NCBI GenBank assembly: GCA_030431485.1 | Contig: JAUIIR010000002.1 | Coordinates: forward strand, 99,629 to 163,628 | Source: Alphaproteobacteria bacterium | GTDB lineage: Bacteria; Pseudomonadota; Alphaproteobacteria; Rhodobacterales; Rhodobacteraceae | Direction of reading: 5' to 3' | DNA length: 64,000 bases | Shown: positions 36,819-45,477 of the stretch, piece by piece | Layout of the letters: each line of letters starts with the position of its first letter | How positions within the stretch are numbered: position 1 is the stretch's first letter | Made by a program: the position numbers and the translations under genes | The notes under the pieces: model-generated | Seen by the model: only the letters and a program-made list of their open reading frames with translations | Told to the model about the DNA's origin: nothing | Database searches by the model: none

Positions 36819-38765
36819 TTAACTCCGGGGTTTCTCGAAGCGAATGGTTTCCATCAAAGCGGCAAATGCGCTGCGTTCTTCTCGATTGATCGGGGCCCCG
36901 TTCGGGCCAAGATCATATTCAGCCTTGTCTTCGGACTGTGCGCGTTGTGCCATTTGCCGCGCCGTTGCGGCCTGACTCAAGCGCCAAGTCAGCGTTTCGT
37001 CTGCAGGACCGTTCAGGTCTTCGGCGGCTTCAGCGATTTCTGCGTTCAATCCAACAACCGCCTCCAGCTTCGCAAGCTCTTCCGCAATGGTCAAACGGGC
37101 AAGTTCCCGATCCCCGGGCTTGCGCAAACACGGCGTGATCGCCACATGGCGTGCGCGGCACAGCTTTTCAAGGGCGGGCTCGCCCAAAGCATCGTCTACC
37201 GCTGCCCGAACGGCTTCGATTGGTTCTCCGGCGTGGCGGAGCAGACATTGGCGGATGACTGAATGATCCGGGTCACCGCACGACATATCCTCGACCTGCG
37301 ACTCAAAATCGGCAATCAGATCCGGAGTGGTGATCAATGCAGCCAGAATCACCGCCTCACGCAAACGCACCTCAACATCTTTGCCCCCCGCAACCAGCAA
37401 GGACGCCCGTGTGCCTTCTGCCGGCTTGGCAATCTGCGGTGACTTGAACCGTCCAGACGGCGTGCGGTCGGATTTGGCGGGTGCCCGAAAAAGGTCCCAC
37501 CTGAGGCGTTTGATTTCTTCACCATAGTGGCTGCGCAGAGACGGATCCTGAATGAGCTTGATCCGATCGCGCAAAGTCTTGTCGAGAGCTGCTTTGCGCT
37601 CCGGACTGTCGAACACACGTCCTTCAGTTTCCCGGCGCCACAAAAGATGCACCATCGGCTGCGCCGCATCCAACACTGCGCGCATAGCTTCACGGCCTTC
37701 AGAGCGGATCAGGTCATCCGGGTCCTTACCTTCGGGCAGAAGGACAAACCGCAATGATTTGCCCGCTTCCAAGAGCGGCAGCGCCGTGTCGATCACACGG
37801 TAAGCGGCATTCAAGCCCGCTTTGTCGCCATCCAAAGCCATTATGGGCTCATCCGTGATACGCCACAGCATCTGCAACTGCGTTTCGGTGACAGCCGTCC
37901 CCAACGGTGCCACCGCAGCCTCAAATCCGCCCGACGCCAAGGCGATCACATCCATATAGCCTTCGGCAACGATCAGCGGCTGACCTTTGCCCGCCGCCTC
38001 CCGAGCTGGGGCTTGATTGTAGAGAGTGCGACTTTTGTCAAAAAGAGGTGTTTCCGGGCTATTGAGGTATTTGGCGTTGTCATTGGGGTCCATAGCCCGC
38101 CCGCCAAAGGCAATCGCACGCCCACGCGCGTCCCGGATCGGAAACATGATCCGGTTGCGAAACGTATCATACGGCTTGCCACCTTTTTGCGACGGCTTTG
38201 CCAGTCCGACCTCGATAATCTTGTCGGGCGCAATGCCCTGTCCTGTCAAATGATCCCAGAGCGTCTGCCAGCCGGCAGGTGCAAACCCGATATCGAACCT
38301 GTCCTGCGTCGCCTCGTCCAATCCGCGGCGCACCAGATAATCTCGTGCTTCCGCTCCAGCCCCGCCGCGCAGTTGTAGTCGAAAGAAGCGTACCGCAGCG
38401 TCCATGATTTTGATCAGCTCGGTACGGTGATCTGCCTTTTCCTGCGCCTCGGGATCCCTTGCAGGCATCTGCATCCCTGCCTCACCCGCCAGAATTTCGA
38501 CCGCTTCCATGAAACCAACATTTTCGGTTTCGCGAACAAAGGAAATCGCATCGCCTTTGGCGTGACAGCCAAAGCAATAGTAGTAGCCTTTGCGGTCATC
38601 GACATGGAAGCTGGCTGACTTTTCCTGATGAAACGGGCACGGTGCCCACATGTCGCCTTTGGCCTGATTGGACTTTCGCGTGTCCCAAAGCACCTTACGC
38701 CCGACCACCTGAGACAGGCTCGTTCGCGTGCGCAGTTCGTCCAAAAAATTGGGTGGCAGGCTCAT
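36819..38765 (-). CDS. dnaG: DNA primase
   Basis: This 648-residue enzyme makes RNA primers for replication. The zinc-binding domain has Cys43, His46, Cys64 and Cys67 (CPFHQEKSASF, CFGCHAKGD). The catalytic core includes TOPRIM motifs EGYMDVIA and ALDGDKAG. The C-terminal helicase-interaction region follows, ending near FEKPRS. The 112-base gap to rpoD contains a small GCGAAT/ATTCGC inverted repeat, so rpoD may also have its own promoter. The start at ATG 38765 matches the family. Confidence 0.97.
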   Translation of the reverse strand: MSLPPNFLDELRTRTSLSQVVGRKVLWDTRKSNQAKGDMWAPCPFHQEKSASFHVDDRKGYYYCFGCHAKGDAISFVRETENVGFMEAVEILAGEAGMQMPARDPEAQEKADHRTELIKIMDAAVRFFRLQLRGGAGAEARDYLVRRGLDEATQDRFDIGFAPAGWQTLWDHLTGQGIAPDKIIEVGLAKPSQKGGKPYDTFRNRIMFPIRDARGRAIAFGGRAMDPNDNAKYLNSPETPLFDKSRTLYNQAPAREAAGKGQPLIVAEGYMDVIALASGGFEAAVAPLGTAVTETQLQMLWRITDEPIMALDGDKAGLNAAYRVIDTALPLLEAGKSLRFVLLPEGKDPDDLIRSEGREAMRAVLDAAQPMVHLLWRRETEGRVFDSPERKAALDKTLRDRIKLIQDPSLRSHYGEEIKRLRWDLFRAPAKSDRTPSGRFKSPQIAKPAEGTRASLLVAGGKDVEVRLREAVILAALITTPDLIADFESQVEDMSCGDPDHSVIRQCLLRHAGEPIEAVRAAVDDALGEPALEKLCRARHVAITPCLRKPGDRELARLTIAEELAKLEAVVGLNAEIAEAAEDLNGPADETLTWRLSQAATARQMAQRAQSEDKAEYDLGPNGAPINREERSAFAALMETIRFEKPRS

Positions 38766-38840
38766 GCCGATAATATCGGGTCTGACTCGCCGAGAGTCCA
38801 GTGGATCGGCTCTTATGAACCAAGCGATTTTGTCAGTTCG

Positions 38841-39143
38841 CTACTGCTGCAGGCAGGCCTGATAAAGTGCGTTGCTCACCTCTGGCGTCATCTGCTCTTC
38901 TGGCAGGCTGTAAATCCATTCAACCAGCGCTGGGATAGCAACTTCGTAGTTTTTCGAGTCGGCAGGCAAGGCTCGAATGACCCGTCGTTCGGCACGGCGG
39001 GCATTTGCCCCGTTCTTCCGCTCCGACATTATATTCGTGGCAATCTGACCTTGCTTCCGGCACTCGGCGTCATCTGTCTGCGCCTGAACCGGACCGGTCA
39101 GTGCAATCATCATACTGATCGTTACGACGGCTGTGCGGGTCAT
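38841..39143 (-). CDS. Small secreted hypothetical protein
   Basis: This 100-residue protein has a signal peptide (MTRTAVVTISMMIALTGPVQAQ). The mature part has two cysteines (in AECRKQ and YQACLQQ), so a disulfide is possible, and an Arg-rich stretch RRAERRVIRALPA. I do not recognise a family. The start at ATG 39143 is chosen because it begins the signal peptide. It stands between dnaG and gdhA on the same strand with gaps on both sides. Confidence 0.65.
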   Translation of the reverse strand: MTRTAVVTISMMIALTGPVQAQTDDAECRKQGQIATNIMSERKNGANARRAERRVIRALPADSKNYEVAIPALVEWIYSLPEEQMTPEVSNALYQACLQQ

Positions 39144-39210
39144 GGCGTCCTCTTGGTTTGGCCAGGTCAGATGCAAAACACCTAGCCCAGCCAAACCATA
39201 AAGTCACCCG

Positions 39211-40647
39211 TCAGAGACCCTTCGCCCGATAGCTTGACGCAACCTTTTCAATCGAAACGATATACGCCGCTGTCCTAAGGTCGTGAACATCATCGCGGGC
39301 ATGCCATACATCGCGCATAGACTGGTAAGCGATCCGCATGGTGTCATCGAGGCCCGAGCGCACAAGTTCCAGTTCATCCGCGCCCCGCAAATAGCGGTCT
39401 TTGAAATCCGGAGACATCGACCAGCTGTCGCCCAGCATATCGTCAAGCCGTTGCAACTCATCAATGACCAACTGGTGCCGCGCCTCTTCCTGACGGCGCT
39501 GCATGCGGCCAAAACGGATATGACTGAGGTTTTTGACCCATTCGAAATACGACACTGTCACACCACCGGCATTGGCATACATATCCGGAATAATGACGGT
39601 TCCTTTCGCCCTGAGGATATCGTCGGCACCGGCAGTGATGGGGCCGTTCGCCGCCTCGATGATCAAAGGTGCCTTGATCCGGTTTGCATTACTGAGGTTA
39701 ATCACGCCTTCCAATGCAGCTGGGATGAGGATGTCACAGTCCGATTCCAGAACTTCAGGACCCTCGGCCGTGTGACGCGCATCTGGATATCCGGTGACCC
39801 CACCATGCTTGATGATCCACTCGCGCACCGCATCTACGTCAAGGCCACTGTCGCTGAACAACGCGCCGTCGCGCTCGATAATCCCGACGATCTTGCAGCC
39901 GTCCTCCGAACCCAGGAATTTTGCTGCGTGGTAACCCACGTTGCCCAAGCCCTGGACGACAACTCTTTTGCCATCCAGACTGCCTGACATTCCTGCGGCA
40001 TCGACATCTTCGGGGTGACGGAAAAACTCGCGCAGCGCATATTGCACACCGCGACCTGTTGCCTCCACACGTCCGGCAATACCGCCATTATTGATCGGCT
40101 TACCAGTAACACAGGCGCGTGCATTGATATCGGTGGTGTTCATCCGCGCATACTGATCTGCGATCCAGGACATTTCACGTTCGCCGGTGCCCATATCCGG
40201 GGCTGGCACGTTTTGCGCAGGATGGATAAGGTCACGCTTGGCGAGTTCGTAGGCAAACCGGCGCGTAATCTGTTCCATCTCGTATTCGTCATAGTCGCGC
40301 GGGTCGATGCACAGACCCCCCTTCGACCCACCAAAAGGCGCTTCGACGAGCGCACATTTGTAGGTCATGAGTGCGGCCAACGCTTCCACCTCGTCCTGAT
40401 TCACCGAAGGCGCGAAACGGATACCGCCCTTGACCGGTTCCATATGCTCGGAATGAACGGACCTGTAGCCCGTGAACGTTTTGATTTGCCCACGCAGGCG
40501 AACTCCAAACCGAACCGTGTAGGTCGCATTGCAAACGCGGATTTTTTCTTCGAGGCCCGGTGGAAGATCCATCAGCGCAACAGCGCGATTGAACATCAGG
40601 TCCACTGACTCCCGAAATGTCGGTTCATTGGCCGGAATTGTGCTCAT
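39211..40647 (-). CDS. gdhA: Glutamate dehydrogenase (Glu/Leu/Phe/Val family)
   Basis: This 478-residue enzyme links ammonia and 2-oxoglutarate to glutamate. MEPVKGGIRFAPSVNQDEV, the catalytic-Lys block EAPFGGSKGGL and VPAPDMGTGEREMSW are GDH signatures, and the Rossmann motif is VVVQGLGNVG. The ANGPITAGAD block and the VSYFEWVKNLSH segment (near residue 378) follow. It is of the NAD-type, non-hexameric-large class absent. The start at ATG 40647 has GGGAGG six bases upstream. The 298-base gap to the tad-like operon beyond holds no gene I can support. Confidence 0.93.
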   Translation of the reverse strand: MSTIPANEPTFRESVDLMFNRAVALMDLPPGLEEKIRVCNATYTVRFGVRLRGQIKTFTGYRSVHSEHMEPVKGGIRFAPSVNQDEVEALAALMTYKCALVEAPFGGSKGGLCIDPRDYDEYEMEQITRRFAYELAKRDLIHPAQNVPAPDMGTGEREMSWIADQYARMNTTDINARACVTGKPINNGGIAGRVEATGRGVQYALREFFRHPEDVDAAGMSGSLDGKRVVVQGLGNVGYHAAKFLGSEDGCKIVGIIERDGALFSDSGLDVDAVREWIIKHGGVTGYPDARHTAEGPEVLESDCDILIPAALEGVINLSNANRIKAPLIIEAANGPITAGADDILRAKGTVIIPDMYANAGGVTVSYFEWVKNLSHIRFGRMQRRQEEARHQLVIDELQRLDDMLGDSWSMSPDFKDRYLRGADELELVRSGLDDTMRIAYQSMRDVWHARDDVHDLRTAAYIVSIEKVASSYRAKGL

Positions 40648-40945
40648 CTGTCCCTCCCAAGGCTGCAATCAATTCGTTCTGTTATTCCACCAGCCTATGA
40701 CAGCTTGGTTAATTTGATAACGCTTTATCTGAGACGCCGTTTAGCGGACGAAGTGGCCAATCGTGACGGACTGTTTCACCTTGGGCATCAATAAGGCCCT
40801 CAGAGACGGAATTATCCATAAAAAACAATACACTCCATAATTTCTTCATATTTGCAGCCGCAATCCCGCCGTCTTTCGCCTCCACATCTCCAAATATCTA
40901 AGTGGGGTGTCAGACCGTCCTTAATGGGCGGGAAAGAGGTAACAA

Positions 40946-42616
40946 ATGATCGGATTAAGCAACCTTCTGCCAAGGGTGCGGACCGAGACGCGGAGCAAGT
41001 CGAAGTTGAGGTCCAGCGTGTCCTCTATTCTGACCCGCTATTCTCGCGAGACCGACGGCAACATGACCATTTTCGGGATAATGGGTGTCTTCGTCATGCT
41101 CGTCTATGGGGGCATCGGCATTGACATGATCTATTCCGAGGTTGAAAGGACACGCCTGCAGAACACGCTTGACCGTGCCGTTTTGGCCGCGGCTGACCTG
41201 GAACAGCAGATCGACCCAGAAACCTTGGTTGAGGATTACCTTACCAAGATGAATCTTGAAGACACGCTCGCCAACGTGGACATCACGGTAGACTCGGGTC
41301 TGAATTTCCGCACCGTGTCCGCTGAGGCCGAGCGCACGTTCAATTCGAACTTCCTGTACCTTCTCGGGTTCGACAAGCTGCAAACAACAGGCCTCGCCGA
41401 AGCGGAAGAGCGGATTTCGAATGTCGAAATCTCTCTGATTCTCGACATCTCAGGGTCGATGGGCTCGAACAGCAAGATCGAGAACCTTCGGAGCGCTGCC
41501 ACCGAATTTGTCGAGACCGTGATCGAAAACGACGACGCCGGACTGACGACGATCAGCATCGTTCCCTACAACGCAACTGTCAGCCTCGGGTCGACCGTAT
41601 CGCAGTACTATACTCTGACCGATGAGCATAACGTCTCTAACTGTGCGATCTTCCCGGACAGCGCGTTCACGTCTCGTGCGATTTCGCCAACAGACGCATT
41701 GCAGCGTCTGGCACATTTCGACCCTTACACACTGGATCAGAACACTGTTGTGACGCCGGATTCCTGGTGCCCGGATGACGACTACGGATCGATCATCGCG
41801 CACAGCTCTGACAAGAGCGAGCTGCTTGCCCATATTGCGACACTCAGCGCCGGCGGCAACACCGCAATCGACCTCGGGATGAAGTGGGGCGTCGCGCTCC
41901 TCGATCCATCCGCGCGTCCGGTTGTGAATGGTCTGATTGCCGATGGTCATGTGGTTGCAGAAGCCGCCGGTCGCCCCGCCGCATATGACGCGCCGGATGC
42001 GCTCAAGATTGCTGTGGTCATGACCGACGGCATGAACACGACACAGTTCGACCTTGCACCCGAATACGCAAGCGGGATGTCCAACATCTGGATTGACGAT
42101 CTTGGCGATACAGACGCCACCAATGATCGGTTCTCGCACCGCGTACGTGATGAGAGCGGCACTGCGAACGACGTCTACTACTGGTCGCGGTTCGAAGCTG
42201 GCACGTTGGAAGAACGCTACCAGGCCACCCCGGACGGAGACACATCAGCCCGCCAGATGAGCAACGCCGAAGTCTTTGCGCGCTGGGGCACCCGTGCCTT
42301 TGGTCAGAAGTTCTTCCGGACGCCGTATTATGACGGCTGGGTATCCTACAACCAATACTACAACGCCTACTACGCCTATACGCCGATCGTCACCGGCACC
42401 GAAGCGGATGAACGTCTGTCGACGATCTGCGCCTCGGCGCGCGATGCTGACATCACTGTGTTCGCAATTGGCTTCGAAGCCCCCGACGAAGGTCAGGCCG
42501 CCATGCGTGACTGCGCCTCGTCTCCGGCTCACTACTTCCCGGTTGAGGGCCTCGAAATTTCCGAAGCGTTCCAGGCCATTGCCCGGACCATTAACCAGCT
42601 GAGGTTGACACAATGA
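40946..42616 (+). CDS. TadG-like protein with von Willebrand factor A domain
   Basis: This 556-residue protein has one N-terminal membrane span (about 41-62) preceded by RYSRETDGN, the TadE/TadG-type processing-like motif, and a VWA domain beginning around residue 160 with the MIDAS residues D167-I-S-G-S171 (DISGSMG). Several cysteines are in the large extracytoplasmic part. Such proteins are pseudopilin-like parts of Flp/Tad pili or secretion systems. It is the first of three genes with similar N-termini and overlaps the next by four bases. No tad ATPase or secretin is in the window. The start is ATG 40946 with AGAGG upstream. Confidence 0.88.
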   Translation: MIGLSNLLPRVRTETRSKSKLRSSVSSILTRYSRETDGNMTIFGIMGVFVMLVYGGIGIDMIYSEVERTRLQNTLDRAVLAAADLEQQIDPETLVEDYLTKMNLEDTLANVDITVDSGLNFRTVSAEAERTFNSNFLYLLGFDKLQTTGLAEAEERISNVEISLILDISGSMGSNSKIENLRSAATEFVETVIENDDAGLTTISIVPYNATVSLGSTVSQYYTLTDEHNVSNCAIFPDSAFTSRAISPTDALQRLAHFDPYTLDQNTVVTPDSWCPDDDYGSIIAHSSDKSELLAHIATLSAGGNTAIDLGMKWGVALLDPSARPVVNGLIADGHVVAEAAGRPAAYDAPDALKIAVVMTDGMNTTQFDLAPEYASGMSNIWIDDLGDTDATNDRFSHRVRDESGTANDVYYWSRFEAGTLEERYQATPDGDTSARQMSNAEVFARWGTRAFGQKFFRTPYYDGWVSYNQYYNAYYAYTPIVTGTEADERLSTICASARDADITVFAIGFEAPDEGQAAMRDCASSPAHYFPVEGLEISEAFQAIARTINQLRLTQ

Positions 42617-43152
42617 TGCGGTTCACTCCCAAAATTATCCGCAGATTTCTGCGCGACGAAAGCGGCTCTGTGGTTACGATCCCCTTCGTCATCTGGGCGC
42701 CGGTGTTTCTGGCTGTCATCGTCGCGGGGATGGAAATCGGCGCACTGTCGATCCGCCATACCCAGCTTGAGCGCGGTCTCGACCTTGCGGTTCGTGAAGT
42801 GCGCCTGGGCACCGGCGAAAACATTGACCACGATACGCTGAAAACCATGATTTGCGACAACACGACCCTGCTCACGGATTGTCAGGACATGCTGCGCCTC
42901 GAAATGATCCCGCTGAGCCTTCGTGATTGGACAGAACCGGCACGTGATGCGGACTGCTACGACTCGGCAGAACCCGTGCGCCCGCTGCGCCAGTTCGATC
43001 CGGGTCAGCCTAATGAGCTGATGCTGCTGCGCGCCTGCTACAAGTACCAGCCGATTACTCCGGCCGGCAGCGTTGCCGCAGCGATGCCCAAAGATGCCGA
43101 TGGCTACGCTGCAATCGTGTCCTTCTCGGCCTTCGTACAGGAGCCTTACTAA
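42613..43152 (+). CDS. TadE/TadG-like pseudopilin protein
   Basis: This 179-residue protein has the N-terminal stretch RRFLRDESGSVVTIPFVIW followed by a membrane segment, the pattern of TadE-type minor pilins, and a cysteine-containing extracytoplasmic part. It overlaps the upstream gene by four bases (ATGA) and the downstream gene by one. Function is inferred from the family and its operon; assembly partners are not in the window. Confidence 0.8.
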   Translation: MMRFTPKIIRRFLRDESGSVVTIPFVIWAPVFLAVIVAGMEIGALSIRHTQLERGLDLAVREVRLGTGENIDHDTLKTMICDNTTLLTDCQDMLRLEMIPLSLRDWTEPARDADCYDSAEPVRPLRQFDPGQPNELMLLRACYKYQPITPAGSVAAAMPKDADGYAAIVSFSAFVQEPY

Positions 43153-43904
43153 TGACTGCTCGTATCCAGAAAAGCGTGTCGCGGTTCTTCCGCGACACCA
43201 AGGGCGATGCTTCGCTTGAGGCAATCATCATCCTTCCTGCCCTCATAGTCATCTTTGCGATCTCCTGGCTGTATTTCGACGTGATGCGCCAGCAGGCCAT
43301 CAACCAAAAGGCCAACTACACGATCGGGGATATCATCTCGCGTGAGACTGAGATGCTGAACCATGACTATATCGACAATGCCCGGAACCTGTTGTTCCAT
43401 CTGGCACAGGCTCAAGGCGACGATATCGATCTGCGCGTCTCGGTCGTTCAGTATGACAAGAATGGCACAGGCGAGAGCGCCGGCAACGAAGCGTACGAAC
43501 TCGTATGGTCCGTAGCGCGGGGCGACTGGTCTGCACTGGAACAGGACGACATGGCCACCTACAAAGCCCATCTGCCGATCCTGGCAGTAGGTGATCAGAC
43601 AATCCTCGTTGAAACCCGTGATTGGTATCAGCCCTTGGTCCAACTGGCGAATGATGGATTTGACATCGAGACCTATTCGTTCACACGGCCTCGCTTTGCC
43701 TCGCAAGTGATCTTTGAAGGGATCAATGATGGGTCAGGCAAGCAATGGCAGAACAACGGTTGGGGCAACGGTGACCAAAACGCACCTGGTGGATCGCTCT
43801 GCAACAACAACGCGGAAAACGCCGACGAAGGTGCCGCAAGCACCGATTGCACCTCGACCACCACGAAACCAACCAACGGCAAAGGCAAAAAGAAGAATAC
43901 CTGA
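43152..43904 (+). CDS. TadE-like pilus assembly protein
   Basis: This 250-residue protein has RFFRDTKGDASLEAIIILPALIVIF at its N-terminus: Gly-Asp then Glu at position +5 inside a hydrophobic helix, the prepilin-peptidase-type arrangement of TadE. The C-terminus after residue 205 is low-complexity and rich in Asn, Gly, Thr and Lys (ends KPTNGKGKKKNT). It is the last gene of the three-gene operon and converges on the next gene with a 3-base gap. Target peptidase (TadV) not seen. Confidence 0.85.
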   Translation: MTARIQKSVSRFFRDTKGDASLEAIIILPALIVIFAISWLYFDVMRQQAINQKANYTIGDIISRETEMLNHDYIDNARNLLFHLAQAQGDDIDLRVSVVQYDKNGTGESAGNEAYELVWSVARGDWSALEQDDMATYKAHLPILAVGDQTILVETRDWYQPLVQLANDGFDIETYSFTRPRFASQVIFEGINDGSGKQWQNNGWGNGDQNAPGGSLCNNNAENADEGAASTDCTSTTTKPTNGKGKKKNT

Positions 43905-43907
43905 TGC

Positions 43908-44384
43908 CTATGTCTGACGCCGCGCAACCATCACGGCGATGATATCAGCCATTGGGCGGGCCTGAGACCCCGGAGTCACTCCGCCCACGGCGACACGGCG
44001 ACCAAGACGCCACCATAAACCCGGCTGCCACGCCCGTGGCGCCGGGTTTTTCAATGTGAGCGTAAATCCATTTGACGGCTTGATCGCAAAGGCCCCACGA
44101 TTGACGGCCACAATGTCCTCGACGCGCGCCAGAACGGTGCCCTCGCTGTCGGTCAGCACCGTCTCGGTCAGCCAGAGTTTCCGGCGTGTGGCAACCTGCA
44201 GCCTTTGCGCAAACCACAGCGACACCAGACCCATCCCAATCAAGAAGATCTGCCAAAGCACATTCGCCGGCGGCGCGGCAAATGCGAGATACAGTACTAA
44301 GCCCCCAAGCATCAGCAACAATGCAATGCCCACGATACGCCGGGGACCGCGGGGATCAACCTCGGCAAGGATCTCGTCTGACAT
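43908..44384 (-). CDS. Small two-span membrane protein of unknown function
   Basis: This 158-residue protein has two hydrophobic segments (about 18-36 and 44-60) and then a cytoplasmic part with beta-rich sequence LWLTETVLTDSEGTVLARVEDI and GFTLTLKNPA, resembling a PH-like fold. I cannot assign a function. It is convergent with the tad-like operon. Confidence 0.7.
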   Translation of the reverse strand: MSDEILAEVDPRGPRRIVGIALLLMLGGLVLYLAFAAPPANVLWQIFLIGMGLVSLWFAQRLQVATRRKLWLTETVLTDSEGTVLARVEDIVAVNRGAFAIKPSNGFTLTLKNPAPRAWQPGLWWRLGRRVAVGGVTPGSQARPMADIIAVMVARRQT

Positions 44385-44429
44385 GGCGTCCCTCCTGTGA
44401 CTGGGAACGCCGATAGCGCATTCGTCAAG

Positions 44430-45380
44430 TCAAGGCGAGACTGCGCGGAATATCTCCTGCCCACGCTCCTCGGGTTCATCATCGATCAGCACTGTCGGAA
44501 AACCGGGAGCCGTGATCGACAGACCGGTTGCCTCTTCTAGACGTTCAATCAAACGATCCGACTGCGCGCGGTCTCCGTATCGCGCCTGACCGTCTTTTAC
44601 GATTTCTATCAGCTTCGGGGACAGTTCCAAAGGAACGTTCTTTGCGTCCGCCAAGGCCTGGAACAGGCCGATATCCTTCAAAACCAAATCCAGTGTAAAA
44701 TCAACATCCCGGTTGCCAGACAGGATCAATTGGCTTTCGGTCTCATGCACAAAGGACGTTCCGGAAGACGCTTTGATTGCCTCGTAGGTGATGCCAAGGT
44801 CAATGCCATGCGCGGCCATCGTAGTCATGGCTTCGCAGAGGCTCGCCAAGTGAACGGTTGCAAGATAATTGGTCATCACCTTGATCACAGATGCAGTACC
44901 AACGTCTCCGGTATGCAGAACGCGGCGCCCCATAAAGGTCAAAAGAGGAAGGACCGTTTCAAATGTCGCGCGGTCACATCCGGCAAACATCGAGATGTTG
45001 CCAGTCGCTGCCCGATGGCAACCGCCGGACACCGGGCAATCGACCGCCTGACCGCCATTCGCATTGACCGCCGCTGCTTGGGCCCTGATTGCTTCGGCAT
45101 CGGTGGTCGACATCTCCAGCCAGATTTTCCCCGGGCCGATTTCTGGCAACATCAGTTCCAGAACCGCTTGCGATGCCGCCGGACTGGGAAGACTGGTGAT
45201 CACAACGTCGCAATCCCGCATCACCTCGGCGGCGCCGCTACCCGCCTGCGCGCCTTTATCGACAAGGATCTTCATCCGCGCGGGATCAAGGTCGAAAACC
45301 GTCAGATCAACTCCGTTGCGTGCTAGGGTTCCCGCCAGTTTGGCACCCACAGCCCCCAATCCAACAAATCCGACCTTCAT
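44430..45380 (-). CDS. Beta-hydroxyacid dehydrogenase (6-phosphogluconate/3-hydroxyisobutyrate family)
   Basis: This 316-residue NAD-linked protein starts with KVGFVGLGAVGAKLAGTL, has the substrate block DCPVSGGCHRAATGN and the catalytic-Lys region VIKVMTNYLATVHLASLCEA (usually GxxGxGxxxKxxxN), so it is likely an oxidoreductase of the 3-hydroxyisobutyrate or tartronate-semialdehyde group. The consensus N after the lysine is present. I chose the ATG at 45380 over the one at 45386 because the AGGGAG then lies six bases upstream rather than directly adjacent. Substrate not determined. Confidence 0.85.
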   Translation of the reverse strand: MKVGFVGLGAVGAKLAGTLARNGVDLTVFDLDPARMKILVDKGAQAGSGAAEVMRDCDVVITSLPSPAASQAVLELMLPEIGPGKIWLEMSTTDAEAIRAQAAAVNANGGQAVDCPVSGGCHRAATGNISMFAGCDRATFETVLPLLTFMGRRVLHTGDVGTASVIKVMTNYLATVHLASLCEAMTTMAAHGIDLGITYEAIKASSGTSFVHETESQLILSGNRDVDFTLDLVLKDIGLFQALADAKNVPLELSPKLIEIVKDGQARYGDRAQSDRLIERLEEATGLSITAPGFPTVLIDDEPEERGQEIFRAVSP

Positions 45381-45477
45381 AACCATCTCCCTGTTGTGCG
45401 CTTTGCACCCAGCGTGACGGCCTCAAGCGACACCTGTCATGGTCAAAACCGACACTTGCGGGAGAAGTGGCAGATTT

